64,000 bases of DNA from Chitinophagaceae bacterium DXS (GCA_030345135.1 CP128386.1:2815677-2879676); one strand, 5' to 3'. Positions 1-8,767 are shown, counted from the first letter of the stretch. Numbers and translations: made by a program. Notes: generated from the sequence alone by a model not told the origin.

Positions 1-9
1 CGCGGATAA

Positions 10-72
10 CAAGGTACAATTGCCAATGTTGATAAAAAAGATGGTGTATTCAACATTATCATCAAAATGTGA
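10..72 (+). other. possible coding tail at window edge
   Basis: A short open stretch ends in TGA at 70-72 and is followed by a good intrinsic terminator, which suggests the 3' end of a plus-strand gene. An in-frame TAA at 7-9 breaks this frame within the window, so it is either a decayed tail or not coding. The visible residues (about 20) match no family I recognise. Confidence 0.2.
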
Positions 73-107
73 ACTTCCGGACCCAATATCAACAACCGTA
101 AGACATT

Positions 108-135
108 GACCGCGTCGTGTTCGCGGTTGTTTTTA
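108..135 (+). terminator. intrinsic terminator
   Basis: ACCGCG at 109-114 pairs with CGCGGT at 122-127 around a 7-nt loop and is followed by a T-rich run. It would end transcription of whatever plus-strand gene stops near position 72. Confidence 0.6.
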
Positions 136-276
136 TGTTCCGGAAGAGAAAGCAAGAAAATTATTCAAAACTAATTTTGCGTCGCAATAAAGCAAAGAAT
201 TGAAAATGCAAGACATGTTATGGTGACGCACAACAGCATAATCAAACCGGCACCTTGTTAACTTAAGACCTCAATT

Positions 277-600
277 ATGCATTCTAACCTAAAAACGATT
301 TACTCTTCTGATATGTGTTCTTCCCGTATTATAGCAGGCGCATTTACGCCATTTTTGATTGCTCCGGCGTCTGCCGGCAGCATGGATAAACTCGTGCTGA
401 AATACCACGAAAAAGTAAACAGCATACATCTGAAAATATTCACCAGGTGGGGTTCTGTTATTTACGAAACAGACAACTACGACAACTCCTGGGACGGTGA
501 CAATGTCAGTGCGGGCACTTATTACTACGAAGCAGCCGTCTCCTCTCCTGCTTTGGCAGATGAAAGGCCACACAGAGGATGGATTGTGGTGGTTAAATGA
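277..600 (+). CDS. orphan gliding-motility/T9SS C-terminal-domain protein, probable gene remnant
   Basis: The last ~60 residues match the CHU_C / type IX sorting (type B) C-terminal domain: 'LKIFTRWGSVIYET', then 'NSWDGDNVSAGTYYYE', then a final 'GWIVVVK'. This domain normally ends large secreted proteins and directs export across the outer membrane. Here it is only 107 aa. It lacks a signal peptide, and the usual opening 'FTPNGDGxND' is reduced to 'FTP'. An in-frame TAA at 259-261 blocks any upstream extension. Most likely it is the surviving 3' end of a larger decayed gene; an expressed orphan domain is less likely. An octamer repeat array begins just after its stop. Confidence 0.5.
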   Translation: MHSNLKTIYSSDMCSSRIIAGAFTPFLIAPASAGSMDKLVLKYHEKVNSIHLKIFTRWGSVIYETDNYDNSWDGDNVSAGTYYYEAAVSSPALADERPHRGWIVVVK

Positions 601-606
601 AGACGT

Positions 607-671
607 GTAAGATAGTAAGACCGTAAGACAGTAAGATAGTAAGATAGTAAGATAGTAAGACAGTAAGATAG
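607..671 (+). repeat. family A octamer array, 8 units
   Basis: Eight consecutive 8-bp units of GTAAGAYM occupy 607-670, six bases after the stop at 598-600. Each unit carries TAA, and because 8 is not a multiple of 3 all three frames are closed. Related arrays lie at 42955-43019, 59368-59463 and 59695-59766. Confidence 0.9.
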
Positions 672-730
672 CACGAGAGTAATAAAGCAAAGCCAGAACA
701 TTATTAAGAAATGAAAAACGGCAAGACACC

Positions 731-782
731 CTTACTCCTTCGCTTCGATAAACGTAAAAACGTAAAACGTATAACTTACAAC
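731..782 (-). repeat. family C heptad array after the permease stop
   Basis: On the minus strand the permease stop TGA is followed at once by GTTGTAAGTTATACGT and further ACGTT repeats, then TTTATCGAAGCGAAGGAG. The same element follows the next permease (3345-3401) and valS (53010-53055). Confidence 0.85.
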
Positions 783-3203
783 TCACTCCGACCTCAAACT
801 CTTAACCGGATTTGCCATCGCCGCTTTTATAGCCTGGAAACTTACCGTAGCAAGTGCGATAATCAACGCAATGATACCCGCCAGTGCAAACAGCCACAAC
901 TGTATGGTTATGCGATAAGCAAACTCCTGCAACCATTTATTCATAGCCAGCCAGGCGACAGGCGTTGCTATTACGACCGCGATGCAAACCAGCTTTACAA
1001 AGTCGCCCGATAACATGGCAATGATGCCGGTGACGTTTGCACCCAAAACCTTTCTGATGCCAATTTCCTTGATCCGTTGTTCGGCTGCATAGGTAACCAG
1101 TCCTAGTAATCCAAGGCAGGCTATAAGAATAGCAAGTATTGAAAATGTTATTGAAAGTGAACCGGTACGCTGATCGGCCTGGTATTGTTTATTAAATTCT
1201 TCATCCATAAATGTATAGCTGAACGCGTGTGAAGGCGCCATCACTTTCCATTTTGATTTGAGTTGTGATACCAAACCAGGGATGTCCGCTGTATTAATAC
1301 GGAGTGCAAGGCTTCCCAGGTTTTTACGGTACAACAAAGCTAACGGCGTTACCTGTTCCCTGAGTGAATTAAAGTTGAAATTCTTGATAACCCCGACAAT
1401 ACTAAAGCTGGAGATTTTCTTTGTTGCTGCATTTTCAACGGCGTACATTTTCTTGTTAATCGGATCTTTTCCTTCAAAGTATTTTGCCGCAGCTTCATTT
1501 ATGATGATAGCGTTAGAATCGGTTGCAAAATCTTTTGAAAAATTTCTTCCGGAAACCAGTTGCATCTGCATTGTCGGAATGTAATTTTCGTCAACTTCCC
1601 ACTCCTGCGACAATATCGCATTCTCTACATCAAAATTCATATCAGGAAAAAGCCCGGTACTGTTGCGCCAGTTGTTGGTGGGCAAATAACCGGTAAATGT
1701 AGCTGCCTTTACAACCGGTAACTGCATTACTTCATTTTTAAAAGCCTCAGACTGAGAGCCGAGGGCAGATGTATTTTGTATGATCAACACCTGTTCTTTA
1801 TTAAAGCCGACGTCTTTTTGATGTATGTAATTGAGTTGACTGTAAATAACCGTCGTGCCAACCATCAATGTAATTGAAATAGCAAATTGGAATACTACCA
1901 GTGCATTACGCAAAACAGAACCTTTAAAACCCTTTGCCAGCTTGCCCTTTAATACATCTACCGGTTGGAAAGATGAAAGAAAAAAGGCCGGGTAGCTACC
2001 CGCAAGCAGACTAACGACAATCATTAAAGCGACAATAACAGCCAGCCTAGATGGGGCAAGAAGAACCAGGCCGCTTATGTTTTTCTGAGCAAGATGATTA
2101 AATAATGGAAGCAACAGGAATGTTAGCACGGTCGCTGCCATAAATGCAATAAAGCTGATTACAAATGATTCTGTGAGAAACTGTGTAATTAAATTTCGCC
2201 TGTCAGATCCAAGCACTTTTCTTACACCTACTTCTTTTGCCCTGTTGGAAGAGCGAGCGGTGGACAGGTTCATAAAGTTTACGCAGGCTATCAACAGAAT
2301 AAAAATAGCGATAGCTGAAAAAATGTAAACGTATTGCAAATTTCCATTCACACTCAGCTCATCAGGCTTATTACTGTGCAAATGGATCTTTAAGAGTGGC
2401 ATCAGGCTGCAGCGGACGTATCCTCCATCTTTTTTAAAATCGTCAAAGGCAATATTAGCGACACTTTTAAGTTCGGGTGCAACTGCTGCTTCGAGCGACT
2501 TATTAAACTGTTTTTCCAAACCAGCAATATCTGTTCCTTCTTTCACTACTATATATGTGTGAAAGTTTTCACTAAGCCAGTCAATTTCGCGGCTTTCATC
2601 CAGGCCGGAAAGTGGAAGAAAAAAGTCATAGTTAAAATGTGATTGAGAAGGAATATTTTTTATTACAGCCGATACGCGGTAAGGTTTGCTGTTAATCTCC
2701 ATTGTTTTACCTAACGGACGTGCATTGCCGAAATATCTTTTCGCAGCGCTTTCTGTTATTGCAACAGATTGTGGCTCTTTTAATGCTGTGCGCTGATCTC
2801 CATCTACAATGGGTAATGTGAAAACATTAAAAAGGCTGGAGTCTGCATAGATCACTTTATCCTCTACGATTTTCTCATCGCCCTTTGTAATCGTTATCGG
2901 ACCACGGTTCCTGAACCGCGTATAGTGTTCTATCTGTGGGTATTCCGCGGCAAACGCTGGTCCCATTGCTGCCGGCGCTTCTCCTATATCGAACGCGTTG
3001 TTGCCAAATTTAATCTGATTGTCGATGCGGTAAATGCGTTGAGCGTTTATATTGAATTTATCATAACTCAGTTCATCTGTAACATAGAGCATAATGATTA
3101 AGCATGTGGCAATCCCCGCTGCGAGACCAAAAACATTGATGGCTGTAAAGCCCTTGTTCTTTTGCAGACTGCGAAATGCAGTTTTGAAGTAATTTTTGAA
3201 CAT
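783..3203 (-). CDS. MacB/FtsX-type ABC transporter permease
   Basis: An 806-residue permease built as two MacB_PCD-FtsX modules, the usual size for this Bacteroidota family. It has an N-terminal membrane segment (about 18-40), a periplasmic domain, a membrane cluster near 285-400 with 'AKEVGVRKVLGS', then a second periplasmic domain and a C-terminal membrane cluster with 'IKEIGIRKVLGA'. These two repeated motifs are the family's cytoplasmic coupling segments. It probably acts in the inner membrane with an ATPase encoded elsewhere, exporting or mechanically moving a substrate in the periplasm; the substrate cannot be told. It is a paralogue of the next gene upstream and is separated from it by an inverted pair of repeat arrays. 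Confidence 0.88.
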   Translation of the reverse strand: MFKNYFKTAFRSLQKNKGFTAINVFGLAAGIATCLIIMLYVTDELSYDKFNINAQRIYRIDNQIKFGNNAFDIGEAPAAMGPAFAAEYPQIEHYTRFRNRGPITITKGDEKIVEDKVIYADSSLFNVFTLPIVDGDQRTALKEPQSVAITESAAKRYFGNARPLGKTMEINSKPYRVSAVIKNIPSQSHFNYDFFLPLSGLDESREIDWLSENFHTYIVVKEGTDIAGLEKQFNKSLEAAVAPELKSVANIAFDDFKKDGGYVRCSLMPLLKIHLHSNKPDELSVNGNLQYVYIFSAIAIFILLIACVNFMNLSTARSSNRAKEVGVRKVLGSDRRNLITQFLTESFVISFIAFMAATVLTFLLLPLFNHLAQKNISGLVLLAPSRLAVIVALMIVVSLLAGSYPAFFLSSFQPVDVLKGKLAKGFKGSVLRNALVVFQFAISITLMVGTTVIYSQLNYIHQKDVGFNKEQVLIIQNTSALGSQSEAFKNEVMQLPVVKAATFTGYLPTNNWRNSTGLFPDMNFDVENAILSQEWEVDENYIPTMQMQLVSGRNFSKDFATDSNAIIINEAAAKYFEGKDPINKKMYAVENAATKKISSFSIVGVIKNFNFNSLREQVTPLALLYRKNLGSLALRINTADIPGLVSQLKSKWKVMAPSHAFSYTFMDEEFNKQYQADQRTGSLSITFSILAILIACLGLLGLVTYAAEQRIKEIGIRKVLGANVTGIIAMLSGDFVKLVCIAVVIATPVAWLAMNKWLQEFAYRITIQLWLFALAGIIALIIALATVSFQAIKAAMANPVKSLRSE

Positions 3204-3204
3204 A

Positions 3205-3401
3205 CGAAGAAGTTATAAGTTTTAAGTTATACGTTGTACGTTTAACCCGGAGAAGGGATATGTTTTAAGTTGTACGTTGCACGTTTAATAGAGCGGGTTA
3301 TATTTTTCCTTCGCCTCAATAAACCTAAAACGTACAACTATCCGGCTTTACCCTTTCCTTCGCTTCGATAAACGTATAACGTTTAACGTATCACTTACAA
3401 C
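3205..3401. repeat. family C inverted pair of heptad arrays
   Basis: The whole gap between the two permeases is repeat. Heptads of the GTTATACGTTGTACGTTTA type run rightward from 3212, and their reverse complement (ATAAACGTATAACGTTTAACG) runs to the stop of the upstream permease at 3404. The halves could fold into a long imperfect hairpin. The core CCTTCGCTTCGATAAACGT (from about 3352) recurs near 736. Confidence 0.85.
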
Positions 3402-5804
3402 TTATTCCGTTCTCAAACTTTTTACCGGATTAGCCGTAGCCGCCCTGATCGCCTGGAAGCTCACTGTAAACAATGCGATAAGCAGAACAAAAATACCTGC
3501 TGAAGCAAACATCCACCAGCTTAAATTAACCCGGTATGGATAGTTCTCCAGCCACCTGTTCGCGGCGATCCAGGCCATCGGAATCGCTGCCAGCAAAGCA
3601 ATTGCAACCAGGCTCAGGAAGTCTCTTGATAAAATACGCACAACACTGCTAACTGATGCGCCAAGCACTTTGCGGATGCCAATTTCTTTTGTTCTTTTTT
3701 CAGCGGAGAGTACAGACAATCCAAATAACCCTATACTTGAAATGAATATTGTAAGGATGGCACCAAAGAGCATGATCTGTTTCCATTTTGCTTCGGACTG
3801 ATAACTGTTCCTGTTTTGCTGATCCTTGAAATCGTAACTGTAAGGATTAATCGGGAAAAGTTTTTTATAGGTTTTCTCGATATCTTTTAATGCGGCGGTT
3901 GAAGTGCCCGGACGAATTTTAATGTAGAAATCTCCGTACGGATTTTTGGGTTTCATCGTAAACAGCTGCTCTTTTATTTTCTGATTCAGTGACTCAAAAT
4001 GATAGTTTTTTACAACACCAATTACCGTGTAAGTTTCATCAGTATTGTCCATATTTACAAACCGCACCTGTTGGCCCAAAGGTTGTTTCCATCCGGCTTT
4101 CTTTACAAACTCTTCATTTACGATAACCGATTGGGTAGAATCTGAAGGAAGGTCCAGGGAAAAATTTCGTCCCTGCAGTATGGGCACTTTCAGCATCGGG
4201 ATATATGGCACACTTACTGTTTCATACGCAAATGAAATTTTTTCTTCGCCATTGATCTTTGCGCCCGAGCCCCAAAAGCCTCCGTTCTTTAGTGCAACAT
4301 CAACGACGCCGGAACTTTTCATCAATTCATTTCTGAACAAGGCAGCCTCATTTCTATTTAAGTTTCCTTTGCCCACAATAATGAGGTTTGTATCATCATA
4401 ACCGAGCTTTGTTGTGGTAAGATAGTTGAACTGTGAGTAGATGATCAACGTGGCAGTGATCAGGAATGACGCAAGCGTGAATTGTAAAACTACCAGGCTT
4501 TTTTGCAGGTAATTCTTTCCGCCAAGATTAAATCTGCTGTATAAAGTGTTAACAGGATTGTAGTTGGATAACACCAGTGCCGGGTAAAAACCCGCCAACA
4601 GGCCGGTAAGCAGGAACAACCCAATATAACCCGCGATCAATTTTAGATCGAAAAGGTAGGATATACTCAGCGCTTTATTAGAAAGATCATTAAATACTGG
4701 CAATATTACCTGTACAAGAATGATGGCAAGTAAAAATGCAAGAAAGCAAAGCGCAAATGATTCGCCTAAAAACTGAAAGATCAGTTGCTTTCTTTCCCCG
4801 CCAACAACCTTGCGAATGCCTATTTCCTTTGCGCGCTTGAGTGAACGGGCTACCGTCAGATTCACAAAATTGATGCAGGCAATCAGCAGGACAAAAATTG
4901 CGATCCCGCCAAGTATATACGAAAACATGGGGTTGCTTGAGTCGGACAAACCGTTATCCGCCGGCAGATCCTTGCTTAAATGCATATCTAAAAAAGGCTG
5001 AAGCGAGTATTCTGTTCTTCCATGAAAGTCGAATTTTTCCGCGATCATCCTGATCACATCCGCCGCGTCTTTTTCAAAGAACCTGGTCATTTTTTGTCCG
5101 GCAACTTTTGTGTCAGCGTTAGGATTGATAACCACGAATGTATTCATGAAAAAGCTGAACCAGTTTTGATTGTTCTGCGCATCTTCCTTTGACACTACCA
5201 TTGGTAGCAATAAATCAAATTTAATCGAAGAGTTCTGCGGCGCTTTCTTTGCTACGCCCGTAACGATATAGGGTTCAAACTTATCGTCGCCTTTGAGCAT
5301 AATTGTTTTTCCAAGTGCATCTGTGGTGCCAAATTGTTTTTTAGCTACTTCGTCCGATATTACAACAGAGTTTGGTTGCAGAAGCGCTGTTTTAGGATTG
5401 CCTTTCAATAATGGAAATGTAAATACGGAAAAGAAATTGGAATCTGCATATCGAAGGTCCTGTGGTTTGATTTCATCTCCGGTCTTCATATCCATCTGAC
5501 CGCTTCTGAATCGCACGAATGATACTATTTCGGGAACTGCGGACTTAAACCGCGGACCTTGCAAATAACCTGTATAGCCGCTTTTTCCTGATTCCTTACC
5601 ATCCGCTTCAACATTTCTGTTTACGATGCGATAAATGTTGCCCACATTTTTATGAAACCGGTCATAGCTGACTTCATCCTTTACGTAAAGAATGATCAGC
5701 ATGGCGCAGGCAAGTCCAATACTCAAGCCGGAAATGTTGATAATCGTATAAATTTTGTTGCGTGTGAGGTTTCGAATGGCAGTCTTCAGATAATATCTAA
5801 ACAT
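3402..5804 (-). CDS. MacB/FtsX-type ABC transporter permease (paralogue)
   Basis: An 800-residue paralogue of the downstream permease with the same two-module layout: N-terminal membrane segment, periplasmic domain, 'AKEIGIRKVVGG' after the middle membrane cluster, then a second module ending in 'TKEIGIRKVLGA' and three membrane segments. No ATP-binding subunit lies nearby, as is common for tandem permeases in this phylum, so substrate and partner are unknown. ATG at 5804 is the first methionine and begins the typical 'MFRYYLKTAIRNLTRNK'. The 797-bp gap upstream has no gene. Confidence 0.88.
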   Translation of the reverse strand: MFRYYLKTAIRNLTRNKIYTIINISGLSIGLACAMLIILYVKDEVSYDRFHKNVGNIYRIVNRNVEADGKESGKSGYTGYLQGPRFKSAVPEIVSFVRFRSGQMDMKTGDEIKPQDLRYADSNFFSVFTFPLLKGNPKTALLQPNSVVISDEVAKKQFGTTDALGKTIMLKGDDKFEPYIVTGVAKKAPQNSSIKFDLLLPMVVSKEDAQNNQNWFSFFMNTFVVINPNADTKVAGQKMTRFFEKDAADVIRMIAEKFDFHGRTEYSLQPFLDMHLSKDLPADNGLSDSSNPMFSYILGGIAIFVLLIACINFVNLTVARSLKRAKEIGIRKVVGGERKQLIFQFLGESFALCFLAFLLAIILVQVILPVFNDLSNKALSISYLFDLKLIAGYIGLFLLTGLLAGFYPALVLSNYNPVNTLYSRFNLGGKNYLQKSLVVLQFTLASFLITATLIIYSQFNYLTTTKLGYDDTNLIIVGKGNLNRNEAALFRNELMKSSGVVDVALKNGGFWGSGAKINGEEKISFAYETVSVPYIPMLKVPILQGRNFSLDLPSDSTQSVIVNEEFVKKAGWKQPLGQQVRFVNMDNTDETYTVIGVVKNYHFESLNQKIKEQLFTMKPKNPYGDFYIKIRPGTSTAALKDIEKTYKKLFPINPYSYDFKDQQNRNSYQSEAKWKQIMLFGAILTIFISSIGLFGLSVLSAEKRTKEIGIRKVLGASVSSVVRILSRDFLSLVAIALLAAIPMAWIAANRWLENYPYRVNLSWWMFASAGIFVLLIALFTVSFQAIRAATANPVKSLRTE

Positions 5805-5971
5805 TGGTGGCTGTTTTTTCGTTGATGATTATGACAAAAAAGCGGCTAAGTTGGTGATTACATTTCACTCCAATAAAATACCAGAATTGTTATCGATTGA
5901 TAATCAAGTAGTTTTAAAAAAAATACTTAATTCCACTGTTCAGTTTTGATACAGTTGTTGTCCGCTTTTGG

Positions 5972-6118
5972 TTAACCACGGAGACAGAGCGACACGGAGG
6001 CGCACGGCGTTTTTGGCCACAAAGGTGCCGAACCACGGAGGCATAACGACACGTAGGTCAACAACGTTTGCCACAAAGGCGCGAAGGCGCAAAGAAGCAC
6101 AAAGAAGTTACACAAGAG
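5972..6118. repeat. family J repeats (CACGGAG / AAAGGCGC)
   Basis: Degenerate short motifs (CCACGGAGACAGAG, CCACAAAGGTGCCG, CACAAAGGCGCGAAGGCGC) repeat through this stretch upstream of the permease. Related sequence occurs at 15742-15828 and 46203-46256. No coding potential. Confidence 0.65.
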
Positions 6119-6119
6119 C

Positions 6120-6478
6120 AGGCCAAATCTAAAATCATCCTGCCCCATCTTTCACTATTGACCATTCACTTTTCACTATCTATTATAAAAATAGCAGGCC
6201 AATCTAAAATCACCTTGCCACACCTTTCACCATTGACCATTCACTTTTCACTATCTATCATAAAATAGCAGACCAATCCAAAATCAGCCTGCTACACCTT
6301 TCACCATTGACCATTCACTTTTCACTATCTATTATAAAAATAGCAGACCAATCCAAAATCAGCCTGCTACACCTTTCACCATTGACCATTCACTTTTCAC
6401 TATCTATCATAAAAATAGCAGGCCAATCCAAAATCAGCCTGCTACACCTTTCACTATTGACCATTCAATGCCGTTTCC
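6120..6478. repeat. 75-bp tandem repeat, about 5 copies (family B)
   Basis: The anchor TTCACYATTGACCATTCAC occurs at 6151, 6226, 6300, 6375 and 6450, giving a 74-75 bp period. Each unit carries the heptads CATTCAC/TTTTCAC, an A/T core near CTATTATAAAAATAG and a CAATCCAAAATCAGCCTGC segment. Open frames here are artefacts of the repeat. The 5805-6601 gap holds only this and neighbouring arrays. Confidence 0.92.
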
Positions 6479-6504
6479 TTAAGAGGTTACAAAAAGTAAA
6501 GCAA

Positions 6505-6601
6505 GCCTGAATCAGGTACTTCGTACTTCGTAAATCGTACTTGATAAATGTTATTGTTTCTTAAGGAGACTGCATTGATTGACCATTCACCATTCACTCT
6601 C
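6505..6601 (-). repeat. families D and B arrays after the Gfo/Idh/MocA stop
   Basis: On the minus strand the TAG at 6604-6602 is followed by GAGAGTGAATGGTGAATGG (family B). About 50 bases further comes AAGTACGATTTACGAAG and more GTACGAAG (family D). Neither shows coding signs. Confidence 0.8.
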
Positions 6602-7702
6602 CTACACCACCACCCTCTGCCCGCTACCTGCACACTTATAAATCGCTTCAACAATCCTGATATCGCGTAATCCTTCTTCACCCGGAACAAGCATTGGCTT
6701 CTTATTCATGATTGAAAGGGAATTATCGTCCATTTGCTTAGCCTGTTGCCATGGAACGTCATAAGGAAAACGGATGGTTCCTAAGGGGCTGCTTCCCTGT
6801 AATCCGTTATAGCCGGAGTATGGTGCCATTTTAATATCACCTTTCTCGCAGGCAATGTTGAGGAAATTGATATTCTCACCGAAACTTGTTTTTATATCTG
6901 CAAATACGCCGCCGGGAAATTCCAACCTTGCAACTGTAGTTTCATCGAGCCCATTTTTATAAATTTCCGGTCGCGTTGTGGACGTTGTAGCGGAAACAAT
7001 TGCGACTGGTTCCTTGCCCGTACCCAGTCTCGCTCCTTGTATAGCATACACGCCCATATCGTACAACACACCGCCGCCCATTTCTTTTTTCTGCTTCCAG
7101 TGATCAGTGCGATTCTCCCTGTAGCCGGCAGCGCATTCAACTCCCTTTACTTTTCCAAGCAAGCCGTTGTTAACAATGCGGGTGTATTCCTGCGTGTTGG
7201 GTTCGTGATGCAAGCGATAGCCAATTGCAAGCGATTTCTTATTCTTCCTGCAGGCATCAATCATTTCCTGGCATTCAGCTGCTGTCATTGCCATCGGCTT
7301 TTCACACCATACTTCTTTTCCTGCATTTGCTGCACGGATCACATATTCTTTGTGCATGGATGGTGGTAACACAACGTAAACCACGTCTATGTCAGGGTTA
7401 TTGGCAATCTGGTCGAATGTGTTGTAGTTGTAGATGTTCTTGTCCGGGATATTATATTTTGCTTTCCATGCCTCAGCCTTAGCAGGAGTGCCTGTTACAA
7501 TGCCGGCCAGGTAGCAATATTTTGTCTGTTGAAGCGCTGGGGCAAGCAGGTCTGTACTGTAATAGCCAAGACCAACCAGCGCAACACCCAGTTTTTCTTT
7601 TTTAGGACGCGTTGCAGCAAGTAAAATATTTGGAGAAAGATACAAGGCGGCGCTGCCTGTAGCAAGCGTTTTGAGCGCCTCTCGGCGCGATTTCAAGGTC
7701 AT
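6602..7702 (-). CDS. Gfo/Idh/MocA family oxidoreductase
   Basis: A 366-residue NAD(P)-dependent sugar or inositol dehydrogenase-like enzyme. After an export-type N-terminus with 'SRREALKTLATGSAALYL' comes the Rossmann motif 'VALVGLGYYS' (about 40-49) and the family's 'EKP' at 134-136, then the C-terminal dimerisation domain. The N-terminus resembles a Tat signal (S-R-R plus hydrophobic stretch), so it may act in the periplasm. A close paralogue lies at 43496-44602, sharing long blocks such as 'NCYLAGIVTGTPAK' with minor changes. The substrate is unknown. Confidence 0.88.
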   Translation of the reverse strand: MTLKSRREALKTLATGSAALYLSPNILLAATRPKKEKLGVALVGLGYYSTDLLAPALQQTKYCYLAGIVTGTPAKAEAWKAKYNIPDKNIYNYNTFDQIANNPDIDVVYVVLPPSMHKEYVIRAANAGKEVWCEKPMAMTAAECQEMIDACRKNKKSLAIGYRLHHEPNTQEYTRIVNNGLLGKVKGVECAAGYRENRTDHWKQKKEMGGGVLYDMGVYAIQGARLGTGKEPVAIVSATTSTTRPEIYKNGLDETTVARLEFPGGVFADIKTSFGENINFLNIACEKGDIKMAPYSGYNGLQGSSPLGTIRFPYDVPWQQAKQMDDNSLSIMNKKPMLVPGEEGLRDIRIVEAIYKCAGSGQRVVV

Positions 7703-7767
7703 TGGTTAGATTTTTTGCAGTGAAGGAATTGTAACCTGAATTTACTGTTTATTCGGGAGAAAGCAAT

Positions 7768-7798
7768 ACAGCTATGAGCTATCAGCTGTCAGCTTTGG
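7768..7798. repeat. family G heptad array (AGCTATC)
   Basis: AGCTATGAGCTATCAGCTGTC-type heptads lie between the toxin gene and the oxidoreductase. A further partial copy is at 8612-8640. Confidence 0.6.
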
Positions 7799-7882
7799 CA
7801 GTGTTGTCTAAAAATCAAGTTAGCTGTGTTCGTTTGTTAAAGTAAAATGGAAAACTAAACTTGTTTGGCTTCTAAGGAGCAT

Positions 7883-8338
7883 TCATTCCTGGGCTTCTTT
7901 TAAAGCTTGTAATTCAAGGTCTAAAGACAATCGGAAATTAGTCTTTTTAATCTCCTGTAGAATTGGCTTTATAGAAGGGATAAAGCCAAGAAGCTTGGCT
8001 TTAATGATAACACCTATTGTTCCAGTGAACGCTATTCCCAGCTTTGCGGCAATCTGGCGTGCCTTATAGTCATCTATAATCAAAGTGCTACCGGGCATTT
8101 CGAGTGCCAATGCAATGGCACTTGATTCTCCTCTGTCAATATGCATTTCGAGTAACTGCTGTTTTGATTTGTCATTTACGCATCGAATCTCAATCCAGTC
8201 CGGTAGGTTTTCGCCATATTCTTTAGCAACATCAGGAGTTGTGATTATTCCACCATAAACATGATGTAAGATCTCCAAATGTCCAATTTTGGCAAGTATG
8301 ATAAAACAACTAGTGTCAGAGATTATTGGTTTAGGCAT
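7883..8338 (-). CDS. DUF3368 PIN-like toxin
   Basis: A 151-residue PIN-fold protein of the DUF3368 type. It has the early acidic 'SDTSCFIILAKI' (Asp8) and later 'GESSAIALALE' and 'TLIIDDYKAR', which supply the metal-binding acidic residues of these ribonuclease-type toxins. Its start overlaps the end of the upstream UPF0175 gene by 8 bp, the standard antitoxin-toxin layout for this pairing. It probably cleaves RNA when freed from its partner; the RNA target cannot be seen. Confidence 0.85.
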   Translation of the reverse strand: MPKPIISDTSCFIILAKIGHLEILHHVYGGIITTPDVAKEYGENLPDWIEIRCVNDKSKQQLLEMHIDRGESSAIALALEMPGSTLIIDDYKARQIAAKLGIAFTGTIGVIIKAKLLGFIPSIKPILQEIKKTNFRLSLDLELQALKEAQE

Positions 8339-8558
8339 TGCTTACATCTCTTGATAAGTCTGACGCTGGAAAATTGAAGATTGAAACATCGTAACTTCCC
8401 AATAACTCAGCGAAGGCTCTTTTAGAAAGACCTGCTACGTCTGCAGCTTGTCCAAGAGAAAGTTTGCCTAACTCATAAAGACGTGTGGACACGAGCAACG
8501 CAACATCTCGGCTGTTCAGATCCAATTCATCAGGTATGTTCAACGTTAACGTTTTCAT
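8331..8558 (-). CDS. UPF0175 antitoxin
   Basis: A small helical protein of the UPF0175 family, with the core 'LSLGQAADVAGLSKRAFAELL' resembling a helix-turn-helix (about 36-56). It most likely binds DNA and neutralises the DUF3368 toxin encoded directly downstream. I place the start at ATG 8558 (75 aa) rather than the TTG at 8564, because 'MKTLTLNIPDEL' is the family's natural N-terminus. A -7 box TATATTTG (8569-8562) ends only 3 bases before this ATG, so the transcript may be leaderless. Confidence 0.82.
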   Translation of the reverse strand: MKTLTLNIPDELDLNSRDVALLVSTRLYELGKLSLGQAADVAGLSKRAFAELLGSYDVSIFNFPASDLSRDVSNA

Positions 8559-8561
8559 ACC

Positions 8562-8569
8562 CAAATATA
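8562..8569 (-). promoter_or_regulatory. -7 promoter box of the toxin-antitoxin operon
   Basis: TATATTTG on the minus strand fits the Bacteroidota -7 consensus TAnnTTTG and ends 3 bases before the antitoxin ATG. No clear -33 TTG was found. Confidence 0.4.
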
Positions 8570-8767
8570 CCGATTTATAATCATCTGAATAATTATTTAG
8601 ACTAATGAAATTGGCTATCAGCTTTTAGCAATCAGCATTGGCGCCTTATGTCCTGTCTTGAAAAATAAAGCTTGCTCTTGTAAACAAAATAACCAATGCA
8701 TTTGGATCTTAAACCTTTGCACTGGTTAAATGGTATTTCTTAATTCCTGAATGTGGCTTGCTAATTA

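Noticed and set aside
289-786. 165-residue minus-strand open frame rich in 'LLSYYLTILLSY'
   Set aside because: It reads through the octamer array and opposite the sorting-domain ORF; the repeated peptide comes from the DNA repeat.
6120-6478. Possible CRISPR array
   Set aside because: The 75-bp units are contiguous and nearly identical along their full length; there are no unique spacers and no cas genes.
6068-6510. Two open frames with repeated 'LTIHFSLSIIKIA'
   Set aside because: They are direct translations of the 75-bp tandem repeat, with no family match.
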